Origin: Ignavibacterium sp.
GTDB taxonomy: Bacteria > Bacteroidota > Ignavibacteria > Ignavibacteriales > Ignavibacteriaceae
Assembly (NCBI GenBank): GCA_018335755.1
Contig: JAGXRK010000045.1
Coordinates: 372,001 to 436,000, forward strand
DNA length: 64,000 nt
Reading direction: 5' to 3'
Numbering within the stretch: position 1 is the stretch's first letter; each line of letters begins with the position of its first letter. Made by a program: the position numbers and the translations under genes. Shown here piece after piece: positions 17,046-25,057 of this stretch. Below the pieces are notes generated by a model. That model ran no database searches. It was not told the origin of the DNA and saw only the letters and a list, made by a program, of their open reading frames with translations.

Positions 17046-18095
17046 ATGATTAATAAAATTAAAGAGCTGTTAGGCAGCGAAGCCGATGAACTGCTTAACT
17101 ACAAAGCAAAATTTCCTAAAGACCAATTGCATCTGCCGGGATCTGATTTTATCGACAGGATTTTTATGCAGACCGACAGGAACAACCGTGTGCTTGGAAA
17201 TCTTCAGTGGATGTTCCAGCATGGAAGATTAGCCGGAACAGGTTACGTATCAATCCTTCCTGTTGATCAGGGAATTGAACACAGTGCAGGTGCATCATTT
17301 TCGCCAAATCCAATTTACTTTGATCCCGAAAAAATTGTTGAACTTGCGATTGAAGGCGGCTGTAATGCAGTTGCTTCTACACTCGGAGTACTTGGAATAG
17401 TTTCCAGAAAATATGCGCACAAAATTCCTTTTATTGTTAAGATAAATCACAATGAACTTCTTACATATCCGAATAAATTCGATCAGATAATGTTTGCCGG
17501 AATTGAACAAGCTTATGATATGGGAGCGGCAGCAGTTGGTGCTACAATTTATTTCGGTTCTGAAGAAAGCAGCAGGCAGATTGTTGAAGTTAGTGAAGCC
17601 TTTCAGTATGCTCACGAAATGGGACTTGCAACTATCCTCTGGTGCTACACACGTAACAGCGCTTTCAAATCAGATAAAGACTATCACGTTTCTGCTGATT
17701 TAACCGGACAGGCAAATCACCTTGGTGTCACCATTGAAGCAGACATTATAAAACAAAAGCTTCCCGAAAATAACGGCGGTTACAATGCACTTAAAGGATT
17801 CGGCAAAACTCATAAAAAAGTATATACCGATTTAACTACCGACCATCCAATTGATCTTACACGTTACCAGGTAATTAATAATTATATGGGTCGTGCAGGA
17901 CTTATCAACAGCGGCGGCGCTTCCGGTGAAAATGATTTTGCTGAAGCTGCTAAAACTGCTGTAATAAATAAACGTGCAGGCGGTATGGGACTTATCTCAG
18001 GCCGCAAAGCTTTCCAGCGCCCTATGGCTGATGGCGTTAAACTCCTGAATACTATTCAAGATGTATATCTTGCTAAGGAAATTACGGTAGCGTAA
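17046..18095 (+). CDS. fbaB: Class I fructose-bisphosphate aldolase (FbaB/DhnA type)
   Basis: Interconverts fructose-1,6-bisphosphate with DHAP and glyceraldehyde-3-phosphate. The 349-residue protein matches the FbaB family over its whole length. The '[16 protein letters not shown]' phosphate region, '[12 protein letters not shown]', the likely Schiff-base Lys236 in '[18 protein letters not shown]', and '[13 protein letters not shown]' with '[20 protein letters not shown]' near the C-terminus are all present. It stands alone with an 'aatggag' ribosome binding site and a hairpin downstream. Its partner glycolytic gene gpmA is elsewhere in the window. Confidence 0.94.
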   Translation: MINKIKELLGSEADELLNYKAKFPKDQLHLPGSDFIDRIFMQTDRNNRVLGNLQWMFQHGRLAGTGYVSILPVDQGIEHSAGASFSPNPIYFDPEKIVELAIEGGCNAVASTLGVLGIVSRKYAHKIPFIVKINHNELLTYPNKFDQIMFAGIEQAYDMGAAAVGATIYFGSEESSRQIVEVSEAFQYAHEMGLATILWCYTRNSAFKSDKDYHVSADLTGQANHLGVTIEADIIKQKLPENNGGYNALKGFGKTHKKVYTDLTTDHPIDLTRYQVINNYMGRAGLINSGGASGENDFAEAAKTAVINKRAGGMGLISGRKAFQRPMADGVKLLNTIQDVYLAKEITVA

Positions 18096-18120
18096 ATATT
18101 TTTTACAATTAGCAAAACAA

Positions 18121-18145
18121 AAGGCGAGTCGAATTGATTCGCCTT
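18121..18145. terminator. Hairpin terminator between fbaB and the repeat cluster
   Basis: A 10-bp stem AAGGCGAGTC/GATTCGCCTT (one G-T wobble) with loop GAATT. The T-rich side (TTTTGTTTTG) is on the minus strand, so it may end transcripts coming from the lipoprotein gene as well as from fbaB. Confidence 0.6.
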
Positions 18146-18165
18146 AAACTTTCATAAGTGTTCCT

Positions 18166-18237
18166 TGTCAATTCGAACGAAGAGAGAAATCTCGTGTACA
18201 AACAAGATCTCTCCTCATTCCAATCGTCGAGATGACA
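18166..18237. repeat. Palindromic dispersed repeat, unit A of three
   Basis: Begins TGTCAATTCGAACGAAGAGAGAAATCT and ends CAATCGTCGAGATGACA; the ends are imperfect reverse complements, giving a long hairpin. Same family as the two following units and the coding copies at 13683 and 33739. Confidence 0.85.
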
Positions 18238-18249
18238 AAAAATAATCTT

Positions 18250-18324
18250 TGTCATTTCCACCAGAGGGAGAAATCCAAAAGTAGCCTCCACCAGAATTCT
18301 CGTCGTAAAATCCTCGAAATGACA
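18250..18324. repeat. Palindromic dispersed repeat, unit B of three
   Basis: Begins TGTCATTTCCACCAGAGGGAGAAATC and ends TCGTAAAATCCTCGAAATGACA. It is separated from unit A by 12 bp and from unit C by 9 bp, so three foldback units stand in tandem. Confidence 0.85.
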
Positions 18325-18333
18325 CGTGAGTCC

Positions 18334-18413
18334 TGTCATTTCGACCGGAGGGAGAAATCTAAAGGTTGTCCCAAAGATTTCTCACCCGACTAAAGTCGGG
18401 ATTTGAAATGACA
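18334..18413. repeat. Palindromic dispersed repeat, unit C of three
   Basis: Begins TGTCATTTCGACCGGAGGGAGAAATCT and ends TTTGAAATGACA. It contains an extra nested hairpin CCCGACTAAAGTCGGG (18385-18400). The unit ends 10 bp before the stop of the minus-strand lipoprotein gene. Together with units A and B it fills the 328-bp gap 18096-18423. Confidence 0.85.
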
Positions 18414-18423
18414 AGTATCCTTT

Positions 18424-18927
18424 TTATCTCTCCACCAGCCTTACATCATCAACCCAAACAGTGCCGGTGCCGGCAATAACAATATTCAGTCTTATGTTAT
18501 CAGGATTTTCACCTGATTTAAGAAAGAAATCCGTTTCAAGTGAAGTCCAGTCATTAGAACCTGCAATTGATCTGTCCAGTCCGCGTGAAAAATATTCACC
18601 TGACTCACCGAACACACACCACATTTCAAGGTAAACCTGTCCCTGTACATTTTCTGTTTTTACTTTCGCAGAAAAATTAATTGTTGCATCTTCAACATCA
18701 AGATTACCTGTTTTGTAAAGTTGTACAATAGTTGGAGCTTCAGTAGTTATTTTAAGGGATCCATTTCCATCTGATGAAATTACGCTATCGAGCTCAACTC
18801 CTGATAGAGTAATTACACCGTCAATGTTATTGAGAGGAAAATGCTTTAACTCTGTTCCATCATTTGATTTTTTTGAACAGGATATCATGATGAGAATAAG
18901 CAGCGGGATAAGTTTCAGGAATTTCAT
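18424..18927 (-). CDS. Lipoprotein with carbohydrate-binding-like jelly-roll
   Basis: A 167-residue protein with a lipoprotein signal (MKFLKLIPLLILIMISC; lipobox-like cleavage before Cys17). The body is a single beta-rich domain ending in 'NDWTSLETDFFLKSGENPDNIRLNIVIAGTGTVWVDDVRLVER'. This C-terminal signature ('GTVWVDDVRL') is typical of CBM-type jelly-roll modules found in secreted glycan-active proteins. No catalytic domain is fused. It probably sits on the outer membrane or periplasmic face; ligand unknown. Confidence 0.75.
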   Translation of the reverse strand: MKFLKLIPLLILIMISCSKKSNDGTELKHFPLNNIDGVITLSGVELDSVISSDGNGSLKITTEAPTIVQLYKTGNLDVEDATINFSAKVKTENVQGQVYLEMWCVFGESGEYFSRGLDRSIAGSNDWTSLETDFFLKSGENPDNIRLNIVIAGTGTVWVDDVRLVER

Positions 18928-18958
18928 ATACTCTCCTGATTTAGTTTAAAATATTCAA

Positions 18959-19049
18959 ACTCTGCGGTACTCCGTGACTCTTCGTGTTTCTTCGTGAAAG
19001 AATTTAATTACACAGAGTTCCACAGAGAAGTCACGAAGAGCCACAGAGC
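18959..19049. repeat. Dispersed repeat of the CTCTGCGG/CTCTTCGTG family
   Basis: CTCTTCGTG (18978-18986) pairs with CACGAAGAG (19032-19040); surrounding 'actctgcggtactccgtgac' and 'ccacagagaagtcacgaaga' extend an imperfect hairpin. It lies between the lipoprotein and cytochrome genes. A related copy is at 32040-32100. Confidence 0.75.
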
Positions 19050-19055
19050 AAAAAG

Positions 19056-19475
19056 TTATAACTCTAACAAATAATCAACTATCTTTCCAAGATCTTTAAC
19101 ATCTTTATTGCCGTAAGCAGGCATAATCATATTGGGATATTTTTTCTTATACTCTTTAAATCTGTCTGAGTTCATAAAAGAACCGGGGTTGCGTAAATAA
19201 TTAATTAGCCGATCCCTGTTCCAGAATTCTGCAAGTCCGGTTAACTTTGGTCCCATCGAAGATCCTTCAAGCTGACTGCCGTGGCAATTAAGACAGCCAA
19301 AATTACTCAATAACTGCATACCGGATAATTCACCTAACGGTTCTTCTGTTACAGGCATATTACCCATCATTGAAGAATCTGAATGAACCTGTTCTTCCTT
19401 TGTTAAACGGGCGAGCATAAACAAACCGATAAATAAAACTAAAACTATAGTTACCCAAATCTGAGGTTTTGTCAT
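19056..19475 (-). CDS. Membrane-anchored monohaem cytochrome c
   Basis: A 139-residue protein with an N-terminal TM anchor (IWVTIVLVLFIGLFMLARL), a short linker, and a class I cytochrome c domain. The haem site is CLNCH in 'LLSNFGCLNCHGSQLEGSSMGPKLTGL', and the likely distal Met lies in 'KYPNMIMPAYGN'. It faces the periplasm and probably shuttles electrons. Encoded 24 bp after the SIMPL-domain gene on the same strand; no oxidase gene is adjacent. Confidence 0.88.
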   Translation of the reverse strand: MTKPQIWVTIVLVLFIGLFMLARLTKEEQVHSDSSMMGNMPVTEEPLGELSGMQLLSNFGCLNCHGSQLEGSSMGPKLTGLAEFWNRDRLINYLRNPGSFMNSDRFKEYKKKYPNMIMPAYGNKDVKDLGKIVDYLLEL

Positions 19476-19499
19476 TTCATTTCTCTGTAATATTATAAA

Positions 19500-20231
19500 T
19501 TATTCTATTTCAAATGAGGCGTTTACTACACCGATAATTTCTTTTTCAATTGAACTCAAATCGTTAATTCCGTAATCAGAAATTACATTTGAGAACTTTG
19601 GAGTTATCTGCAATACTCCCATTCTTGCAGTACGCATTGGACCAAGATCCCGTCCTGTTGCTTCAGCAATTTTCTGTGCTCTTACCATTGCATCCTTAGC
19701 TGCTTCTGCCTGAATTTCAATTTTAAGTTCTGCAAGCTTTGTATAGTGATATTCAGGCATTTCAACATTAAAATTAATTCCCTGCTCAACGAGTGATGCA
19801 ATATCTAATGAAATTTCTTTTATCTTATTAACATCTTCCGAACTGATCTGCATTCGCTGGTTATAAACATAAGCAATGATTCTTCCTGTGCTATAACCCT
19901 GACTGCCTATTTCATAAACAGGATAATTATTCATTGTGAAGAATTCAACCTTATCCGATGGAAATCCTTTGTTTTTCAGATAATTTAATAAAACAGGTTT
20001 TTGCCTGTTCAATTCGCGGAAGGCATATTCCGGTGATGCTGCCTGAACCATCAAAGTACCGCGAAGGAATCCGAGATCTGAAACAATTTCCTTTTTAGCT
20101 GATCCAGTTACAGTAATTGTCTGGTTGGCGCTCTGGTTGGATTTCCAGGCACTGACAAAAATAAAAACTCCGATAATAATGCTTAATCCGAGTATTAAAA
20201 ATGGAACTATTAGGTTATTTTTATTATTCAT
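19500..20231 (-). CDS. SIMPL (DUF541) domain protein
   Basis: A 243-residue protein with a single N-terminal TM segment (LIVPFLILGLSIIIGVFIFVSAW) followed by a SIMPL domain. 'QTITVTGSAKKEIVSDLGFLRGTLMV' is the usual opening, and 'AAKDAMVRAQKIAEATGRDLGPM' the conserved helix region. SIMPL proteins are periplasmic or outer-membrane-associated and of poorly defined role (linked to oxidative stress resistance and signalling in a few bacteria). It is followed by the cytochrome c gene after 24 bp, so they may be co-transcribed. Confidence 0.87.
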   Translation of the reverse strand: MNNKNNLIVPFLILGLSIIIGVFIFVSAWKSNQSANQTITVTGSAKKEIVSDLGFLRGTLMVQAASPEYAFRELNRQKPVLLNYLKNKGFPSDKVEFFTMNNYPVYEIGSQGYSTGRIIAYVYNQRMQISSEDVNKIKEISLDIASLVEQGINFNVEMPEYHYTKLAELKIEIQAEAAKDAMVRAQKIAEATGRDLGPMRTARMGVLQITPKFSNVISDYGINDLSSIEKEIIGVVNASFEIE

Positions 20232-20321
20232 ATAGTTAAAATTTCCTTAACAAAATTGCGATGCAACATATCAAAAAAGTGAAATTTTAACAACTGAAAT
20301 TGATATCAGAATTTATTGAAC

Positions 20322-20345
20322 TATAATCATAATGATCAGTGTACA
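20322..20345. repeat. Single-arm copy of the AATCAGTGTAC repeat
   Basis: 'ataatcataatgatcagtgt' resembles the right arm of the larger palindrome at 24980-25050 ('atcatcataacaatcagtgt'). It accounts for the false N-terminal extension of the DUF255 ORF. Confidence 0.6.
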
Positions 20346-20381
20346 ATTCCTATATTATTTAATCAAAAAGACTCAGAATTA

Positions 20382-22463
20382 ATGCAAAATCCAAACAAAC
20401 TGATAAATGAAAAAAGTCCTTATTTACTTCAGCACGCATACAATCCGGTAGATTGGTATCCGTGGGGTGAGGAAGCATTTGAAAAAGCAAAAAAAGAAGA
20501 TAAGCCGATTTTCCTCTCAATCGGATACTCAACCTGCCATTGGTGCCATGTAATGGAAAAGGAATCATTTGAGGATGAAGAAGTAGCAGCTTTAATGAAT
20601 GATGCGTTCGTTTCTGTTAAGGTTGATAGAGAAGAAAGACCTGACATTGACGGGATTTATATGTCAGTCTGCCAGATGATGACAGGCGGAGGCGGCTGGC
20701 CTTTAACAATTATAATGACGCCTGACAAAAAACCTTTCTTTTCAGGAACTTACTTTCCTAAAAGGCAAAAATTTAATCGCATCGGAATGATGGAATTAGT
20801 TCCGAGAATAAAAGAAGTTTGGCTCAAAAGACGTGATGATATAAATAAATCTGCTGAAGAGATAACTAATTCGTTAAGAAAATCTTCTGCTCCCGAAGAT
20901 AAAACGCAATTAAATAAAGAATTATTTGATAGAGCATTTGAAAGTTATAAGCAAAGATTTGATTCGACTTTTGGAGGATTTGGAAATGCACCAAAATTTC
21001 CATCGCCGCATAACCTTATGTTTTTGTTGAGATATTATCACCGGACTAAGAATCAATTCGCATTGGAAATGGTTACACAAACTTTAACTCATATGAGATT
21101 AGGCGGAATCTACGATCATGTCGGATTTGGTTTTGCACGTTACTCAACCGATCGTGAGTGGCTCGTTCCCCATTTTGAAAAAATGCTGTATGATCAGGCG
21201 ATGCTTTGTATGGCTTATACTGAAGCTTTCCAGATCACACAAAATAAATTATTCAAACAAACTGCTCAGGAAATTCTTGACTATGTGTTGAGAGATATGA
21301 CTCATCCGGATGGAGGTTTCTATTCTGCTGAAGACGCCGACAGCGAAGGAGAGGAAGGTAAATTTTATCTTTGGACAATTGAAGAGATAAGTGAAATACT
21401 TAAAGATGATGCTGAACTATTTATCAAACTCTTCAATGTGGAAGATGGAGGAAACTGGATTGATGAATCAAAAGGAATGATGACGGGGACCAATATCCTT
21501 CACTTGAAAGATATTGTTAACAGCTTACAAAAGTCAGATTTATTCACAGAAGTCAATTTAGATGATTTTATAAAGAGAACCAGAAAAAAATTATTTGAGG
21601 TAAGAGAAAAAAGAATTCATCCGCATAAAGATGATAAGGTACTTACTGACTGGAACGGTTTGATGATATCTGCATTTGCAAAAGCTGCTGGAGTTTTTGA
21701 TGATGACACTTACCAAAATGCTGCAGAAACATCTATGAATTTTATTTTAACAAAGCTTAGAAATTCTGACGGGAAGCTTATTCATCGTTACAGAGATGGT
21801 GAAGCCGGTTTACCAGCGCATCTTGATGATTATTCATTCGTTATTCAGGCTTTGCTTGATCTTTTTGAATTAACTTTTAAACCGCAGTATCTGAAAATTG
21901 CAATTGAGCTTCAGGAAGTTTTATTCAATCATTTTATGGATAAATATAACGGCGGATTTTTCTTTACATCCGATGATTCTGAGGAATTAATAACAAGACA
22001 AAAGGACCTTTATGACGGAGCGTACCCCTCCGGTAATTCTGTTATGCTTTCTAATTTAATCCGGCTGAGCAAGTTCACAGCTAATTCAATTTATGATTCA
22101 GCTTCGGAAAAAATGATTGAGTGTTTTTCTGGACAGGTTAATAATTACCCATCTATTTTTTCACAATTTTTAATTGGTCTGGATTTTATTCTTAATAAGT
22201 CTTATGAAATAGTAGCTGCCGGAGATGAAAAGTCTGAACAAACAATGAATGCAGTAAAAAGAATCAGAAAGATTTTCCTGCCGAATAAGATTTTCATATA
22301 TAATAATGATGAATCAGAGTTATACAATATTATTCCTTACTTATCAGGTAATAAGGCTATAAAAGGAAAATTGACAATTTATATTTGTGAAAATTTTACC
22401 TGTAATATGCCGGTCTATAATATCGATGATGCTTTAATGTTAATTAATAAAGGTGATGAGTAG
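20382..22463 (+). CDS. DUF255 thioredoxin-like/six-hairpin protein (YyaL/SPATA20 family)
   Basis: A roughly 693-residue protein with an N-terminal thioredoxin-like DUF255 domain ('[43 protein letters not shown]'), followed by an (alpha/alpha)6 barrel similar to cellulase/epimerase folds ('[33 protein letters not shown]', '[20 protein letters not shown]'). Function of the family is unresolved. The track ORF starts at TTG 20316, but the extra 22 residues ([15 protein letters not shown]...) are translated from an intergenic repeat, and the family begins at '[15 protein letters not shown]'. ATG 20382 is therefore preferred. Confidence 0.9.
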   Translation: MQNPNKLINEKSPYLLQHAYNPVDWYPWGEEAFEKAKKEDKPIFLSIGYSTCHWCHVMEKESFEDEEVAALMNDAFVSVKVDREERPDIDGIYMSVCQMMTGGGGWPLTIIMTPDKKPFFSGTYFPKRQKFNRIGMMELVPRIKEVWLKRRDDINKSAEEITNSLRKSSAPEDKTQLNKELFDRAFESYKQRFDSTFGGFGNAPKFPSPHNLMFLLRYYHRTKNQFALEMVTQTLTHMRLGGIYDHVGFGFARYSTDREWLVPHFEKMLYDQAMLCMAYTEAFQITQNKLFKQTAQEILDYVLRDMTHPDGGFYSAEDADSEGEEGKFYLWTIEEISEILKDDAELFIKLFNVEDGGNWIDESKGMMTGTNILHLKDIVNSLQKSDLFTEVNLDDFIKRTRKKLFEVREKRIHPHKDDKVLTDWNGLMISAFAKAAGVFDDDTYQNAAETSMNFILTKLRNSDGKLIHRYRDGEAGLPAHLDDYSFVIQALLDLFELTFKPQYLKIAIELQEVLFNHFMDKYNGGFFFTSDDSEELITRQKDLYDGAYPSGNSVMLSNLIRLSKFTANSIYDSASEKMIECFSGQVNNYPSIFSQFLIGLDFILNKSYEIVAAGDEKSEQTMNAVKRIRKIFLPNKIFIYNNDESELYNIIPYLSGNKAIKGKLTIYICENFTCNMPVYNIDDALMLINKGDE

Positions 22464-22524
22464 TTTTTTTTTAGGACTAATGTTAATTTTAGGTACTTTT
22501 TAATAACTATTAATTGGAGTTTAC

Positions 22525-23259
22525 TTGAATCAGGACAATAAGTTCATCCGGTCACTCATTCAAAGTTCTCTGAGGGGAAATAATTCAGCTTTAGAGCAGC
22601 TATTTAGTATGAACCTTAACAAGGTTTATACTCTAACTCTCAGACTTACATCTAATTTCAGTTCTGCAGAAAAACTTACTGAAGAAGTTCTTGTTGAAGC
22701 CTGGAAACAAATAAAATATCTCAGAGAAGATGCAACATTTTCATCCTGGATAACCGGAATTACTGTTTACCAGTGCCTGAAGTATTTAAGAGAAAATGAT
22801 AACCCCAAACCTCAGCAGGCCTCTCAGCTACCTTCTAAAGATCACCTGGAAAAAGTAATTCTTGATCTACCGAAGAATGAAAGAATTGTAATGGTGCTTC
22901 ATTATTTTGAAAAATATACTATAGATGAAATTTCTGATCTTCTTGCGGTTTCGGGCTCAGATGCAAAGATGTACCTGGAAGAAGGAGAAAAAAAAGTAAT
23001 AACCAGATCACCTGATCTCTCTGACGCTAAAAATATTTCTGAAGAGATAAATAGAATTAGAGTTGATATGAAACCGGAAAATGATCTTATAAATCAGGCT
23101 TTTGTTACTATCTATAAAACAAAATCCGAGGATGAAGTAAAGGATCAGTTTCTTAAGGAAAAACAATCCTCAGAAGATTCAACCACTGAAGAACAGGAAA
23201 AAAGTAAAAAAGGTATAGGAGGGTTATTTAAAAAGATCCTGCCAAAATCTAAAAAGTAA
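22525..23259 (+). CDS. ECF-like sigma factor with long C-terminal tail
   Basis: A 244-residue protein with region 2 ('ALEQLFSMNLNKVYTLTLRLTSNFSSAEKLTEEVLVEAWKQIKYL' and 'FSSWITGITVYQCLKYL') and region 4 ('LPKNERIVMVLHYFEKYTIDEISDLLAVSGSDAKMYLEEGEKKV'). About 80 residues follow that are absent from ordinary ECF factors: an acidic, charged segment ending in a basic 'KGIGGLFKKILPKSKK'. The start is TTG at 22525 after 'ttggag'. No anti-sigma gene is adjacent. The region 2 and 4 DNA-binding residues look degenerate, so a regulatory or partner-binding role instead of promoter recognition is possible. Confidence 0.78.
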   Translation: MNQDNKFIRSLIQSSLRGNNSALEQLFSMNLNKVYTLTLRLTSNFSSAEKLTEEVLVEAWKQIKYLREDATFSSWITGITVYQCLKYLRENDNPKPQQASQLPSKDHLEKVILDLPKNERIVMVLHYFEKYTIDEISDLLAVSGSDAKMYLEEGEKKVITRSPDLSDAKNISEEINRIRVDMKPENDLINQAFVTIYKTKSEDEVKDQFLKEKQSSEDSTTEEQEKSKKGIGGLFKKILPKSKK

Positions 23260-23264
23260 AAATT

Positions 23265-23538
23265 AGAGGTTGTCTCAAAAGTCTTAAATACAAAGTAGCC
23301 GTAACTTTCAAGTTATGTATTTGTTATATTTTCGCAAGCTGAAGGATCTGTTGCATAACTCTGAAAGTGACATTTCGAAGGAGTCTTCTGCCATAGGCAT
23401 CCCTTCGGGAGACTGAGAAATCCTTCAATATGTCACGAAAAAGATTTCTCCCGTTGGTCGAAATGACAATTATGTGACTTCTGCAACAGACTCTTAAGCT
23501 TGCGGCTACAATAAAAAAAGAGTTATAAGACAGCCTCT
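23265..23538. repeat. Large nested foldback element (about 274 bp)
   Basis: Concentric inverted repeats: AGAGGTTGTCT (23265-23275) with AGACAGCCTCT (23528-23538, one G-T), GTAGCCG (23295-23301) with CGGCTAC (23503-23509), and TCTGTTGCA (23347-23355) with TGCAACAGA (23482-23490). A TGACATTTCGA...TCGAAATGACA unit of the common repeat family lies at the core. It fills almost the whole space between the sigma-like gene and lpdA. The outermost stem is followed by TTTTTTATTT on the plus strand and could act as a terminator. Confidence 0.88.
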
Positions 23539-23541
23539 TTT

Positions 23542-24957
23542 TTATTTCTTTGGCTTGTAGTAATGTGAGCTCTGACCAAAGAAGACTTCCGCTGCATCCA
23601 TTATAGTTTCGGATAAAGTCGGATGAGGATGAATAGTTAATTTCAGATCTGTAACATTAGCACCCATTTCAATCGCAAGCACACCTTCAGAAATTAAATC
23701 ACCCGCATTTGGTCCGCAGATTCCAATTCCAATTAATCTTTGAGTATCTGGATCAATAATTAATTTTGTAACACCATCATTTCTATCTAAGGTAATTGCT
23801 CTTCCGCTTGCCGCCCAGGGAAATTTTGCTACTTCGTATTTAATTCCTTCTTTCTTTGCCTGCTCTTCTGTTAATCCCGCCCAGGCAACTTCCGGATCAG
23901 TAAAAACAACTGCAGGGATAGCAAGTGGTTCAAATGCAACTTTATGACCGGCAATGGCTTCAACGGCTGTTCTTCCTTCGTGTGAAGCTTTGTGCGCAAG
24001 CATTGGTTCGCCGGCTATATCGCCAATAGCATAAATATTTGGATCAGTTGTCTGAAGCTGTTTATTAACTTTAATCCATCCGCGATCAGTTGTAGAAACT
24101 TTTGTGTTTTCTAATCCCAGCCCTCGTGTTTCAGGTTTTCTACCAATTGACATCAATACATAATCATAAGTTTTTTCGGATGTATTACCTTTTTCATCCT
24201 GAATCTTAACACTGATCCCATTCTTTACTTCCTTCATGTCGACTACTTTACTGTTTGTCATTACATGTTCATAAGTATCTTTTATTTTTCTAACAAGAAA
24301 ATTGACAATGTCACGATCAGCACCGGGCAGTAAACCTGGGAGCATTTCAACAACAGATACTTTTGTTCCAAGCGCCTTATAGACTGAACCAAGTTCCAAT
24401 CCTATGTATCCGCCACCAACAACCAATAATGACTTGGGAATTTCTGGAAGATCGAGTGCAGAGGTAGAATTAAGCAATCTTTTAGACTGAATATTAATGG
24501 AGGGTATAGTTGCAATAACCGAACCTGTTGCAATAATAGCTTTTTCAAAATTATGTTCAATTGATTCACCATCAGTCTTTTCAATCTTCAATTTTGAAGA
24601 ATTTATAAAACTTGCACGACCCTGGATATAATTGATCTTTCGCTGTTTGGCAATCATACCCATTCCGCCGGTAAGTTTATCAACAACTTTATTCTTAAAA
24701 CTTCTAAGTCTGTCGATATCAATTTTAGGTTTGCCGAATTCAATTCCCCATTCTTTTGCATGTTCAGCTTCGTTAATAAGATTTGCAACATGAAGCAATG
24801 CTTTCGACGGAATACATCCGCGGTAAAGACAAACGCCTCCCGGATTTTTTTCCAGATCAACTAATGTTACATCCATTCCAAGATCAGCGGCAAGAAATGC
24901 CGCAGCATATCCGCCGGGTCCGCCGCCGATTACTGTTAATTTTATTTTATCACTCAT
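23542..24957 (-). CDS. lpdA: Dihydrolipoyl dehydrogenase (E3 of pyruvate dehydrogenase)
   Basis: A 471-residue flavoprotein that reoxidises dihydrolipoyl groups on E2 with NAD+. FAD motif 'LTVIGGGPGGYAAAFLA', redox-active disulfide C43-C48 in 'GGVCLYRGCIPSKALL', NAD motif 'LLVVGGGYIGLELGSVYKALG' and second FAD motif 'IYAIGDIAGEPMLAHKA' are all present. The C-terminal dimer-interface His-Glu pair is in 'TIHPHPTLSE'. It is third in the aceE-aceF-lpdA order. The gap to aceF is 100 bp and contains a palindromic repeat. Confidence 0.96.
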   Translation of the reverse strand: MSDKIKLTVIGGGPGGYAAAFLAADLGMDVTLVDLEKNPGGVCLYRGCIPSKALLHVANLINEAEHAKEWGIEFGKPKIDIDRLRSFKNKVVDKLTGGMGMIAKQRKINYIQGRASFINSSKLKIEKTDGESIEHNFEKAIIATGSVIATIPSINIQSKRLLNSTSALDLPEIPKSLLVVGGGYIGLELGSVYKALGTKVSVVEMLPGLLPGADRDIVNFLVRKIKDTYEHVMTNSKVVDMKEVKNGISVKIQDEKGNTSEKTYDYVLMSIGRKPETRGLGLENTKVSTTDRGWIKVNKQLQTTDPNIYAIGDIAGEPMLAHKASHEGRTAVEAIAGHKVAFEPLAIPAVVFTDPEVAWAGLTEEQAKKEGIKYEVAKFPWAASGRAITLDRNDGVTKLIIDPDTQRLIGIGICGPNAGDLISEGVLAIEMGANVTDLKLTIHPHPTLSETIMDAAEVFFGQSSHYYKPKK

Positions 24958-24979
24958 AAAATTTCCTTAAAACAATGGG

Positions 24980-25050
24980 ACACTGATTATTATGATTCTT
25001 TATGATTTATTAAGATCATAACTAATCTTAATCATCATAACAATCAGTGT
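24980..25050. repeat. Palindromic repeat between aceF and lpdA
   Basis: ACACTGATT (24980-24988) pairs with AATCAGTGT (25042-25050). Inner AT-rich segments ('attatgattctttatgattt' and 'gatcataactaatcttaatc') extend the imperfect stem. A half copy occurs at 20322-20345. Confidence 0.85.
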
Positions 25051-25057
25051 ACTATTT

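Noticed and set aside
18166-18413. CRISPR array
   Set aside because: The three units are palindromic and diverged, with no constant repeat and unique spacer pattern and no cas gene in the window.
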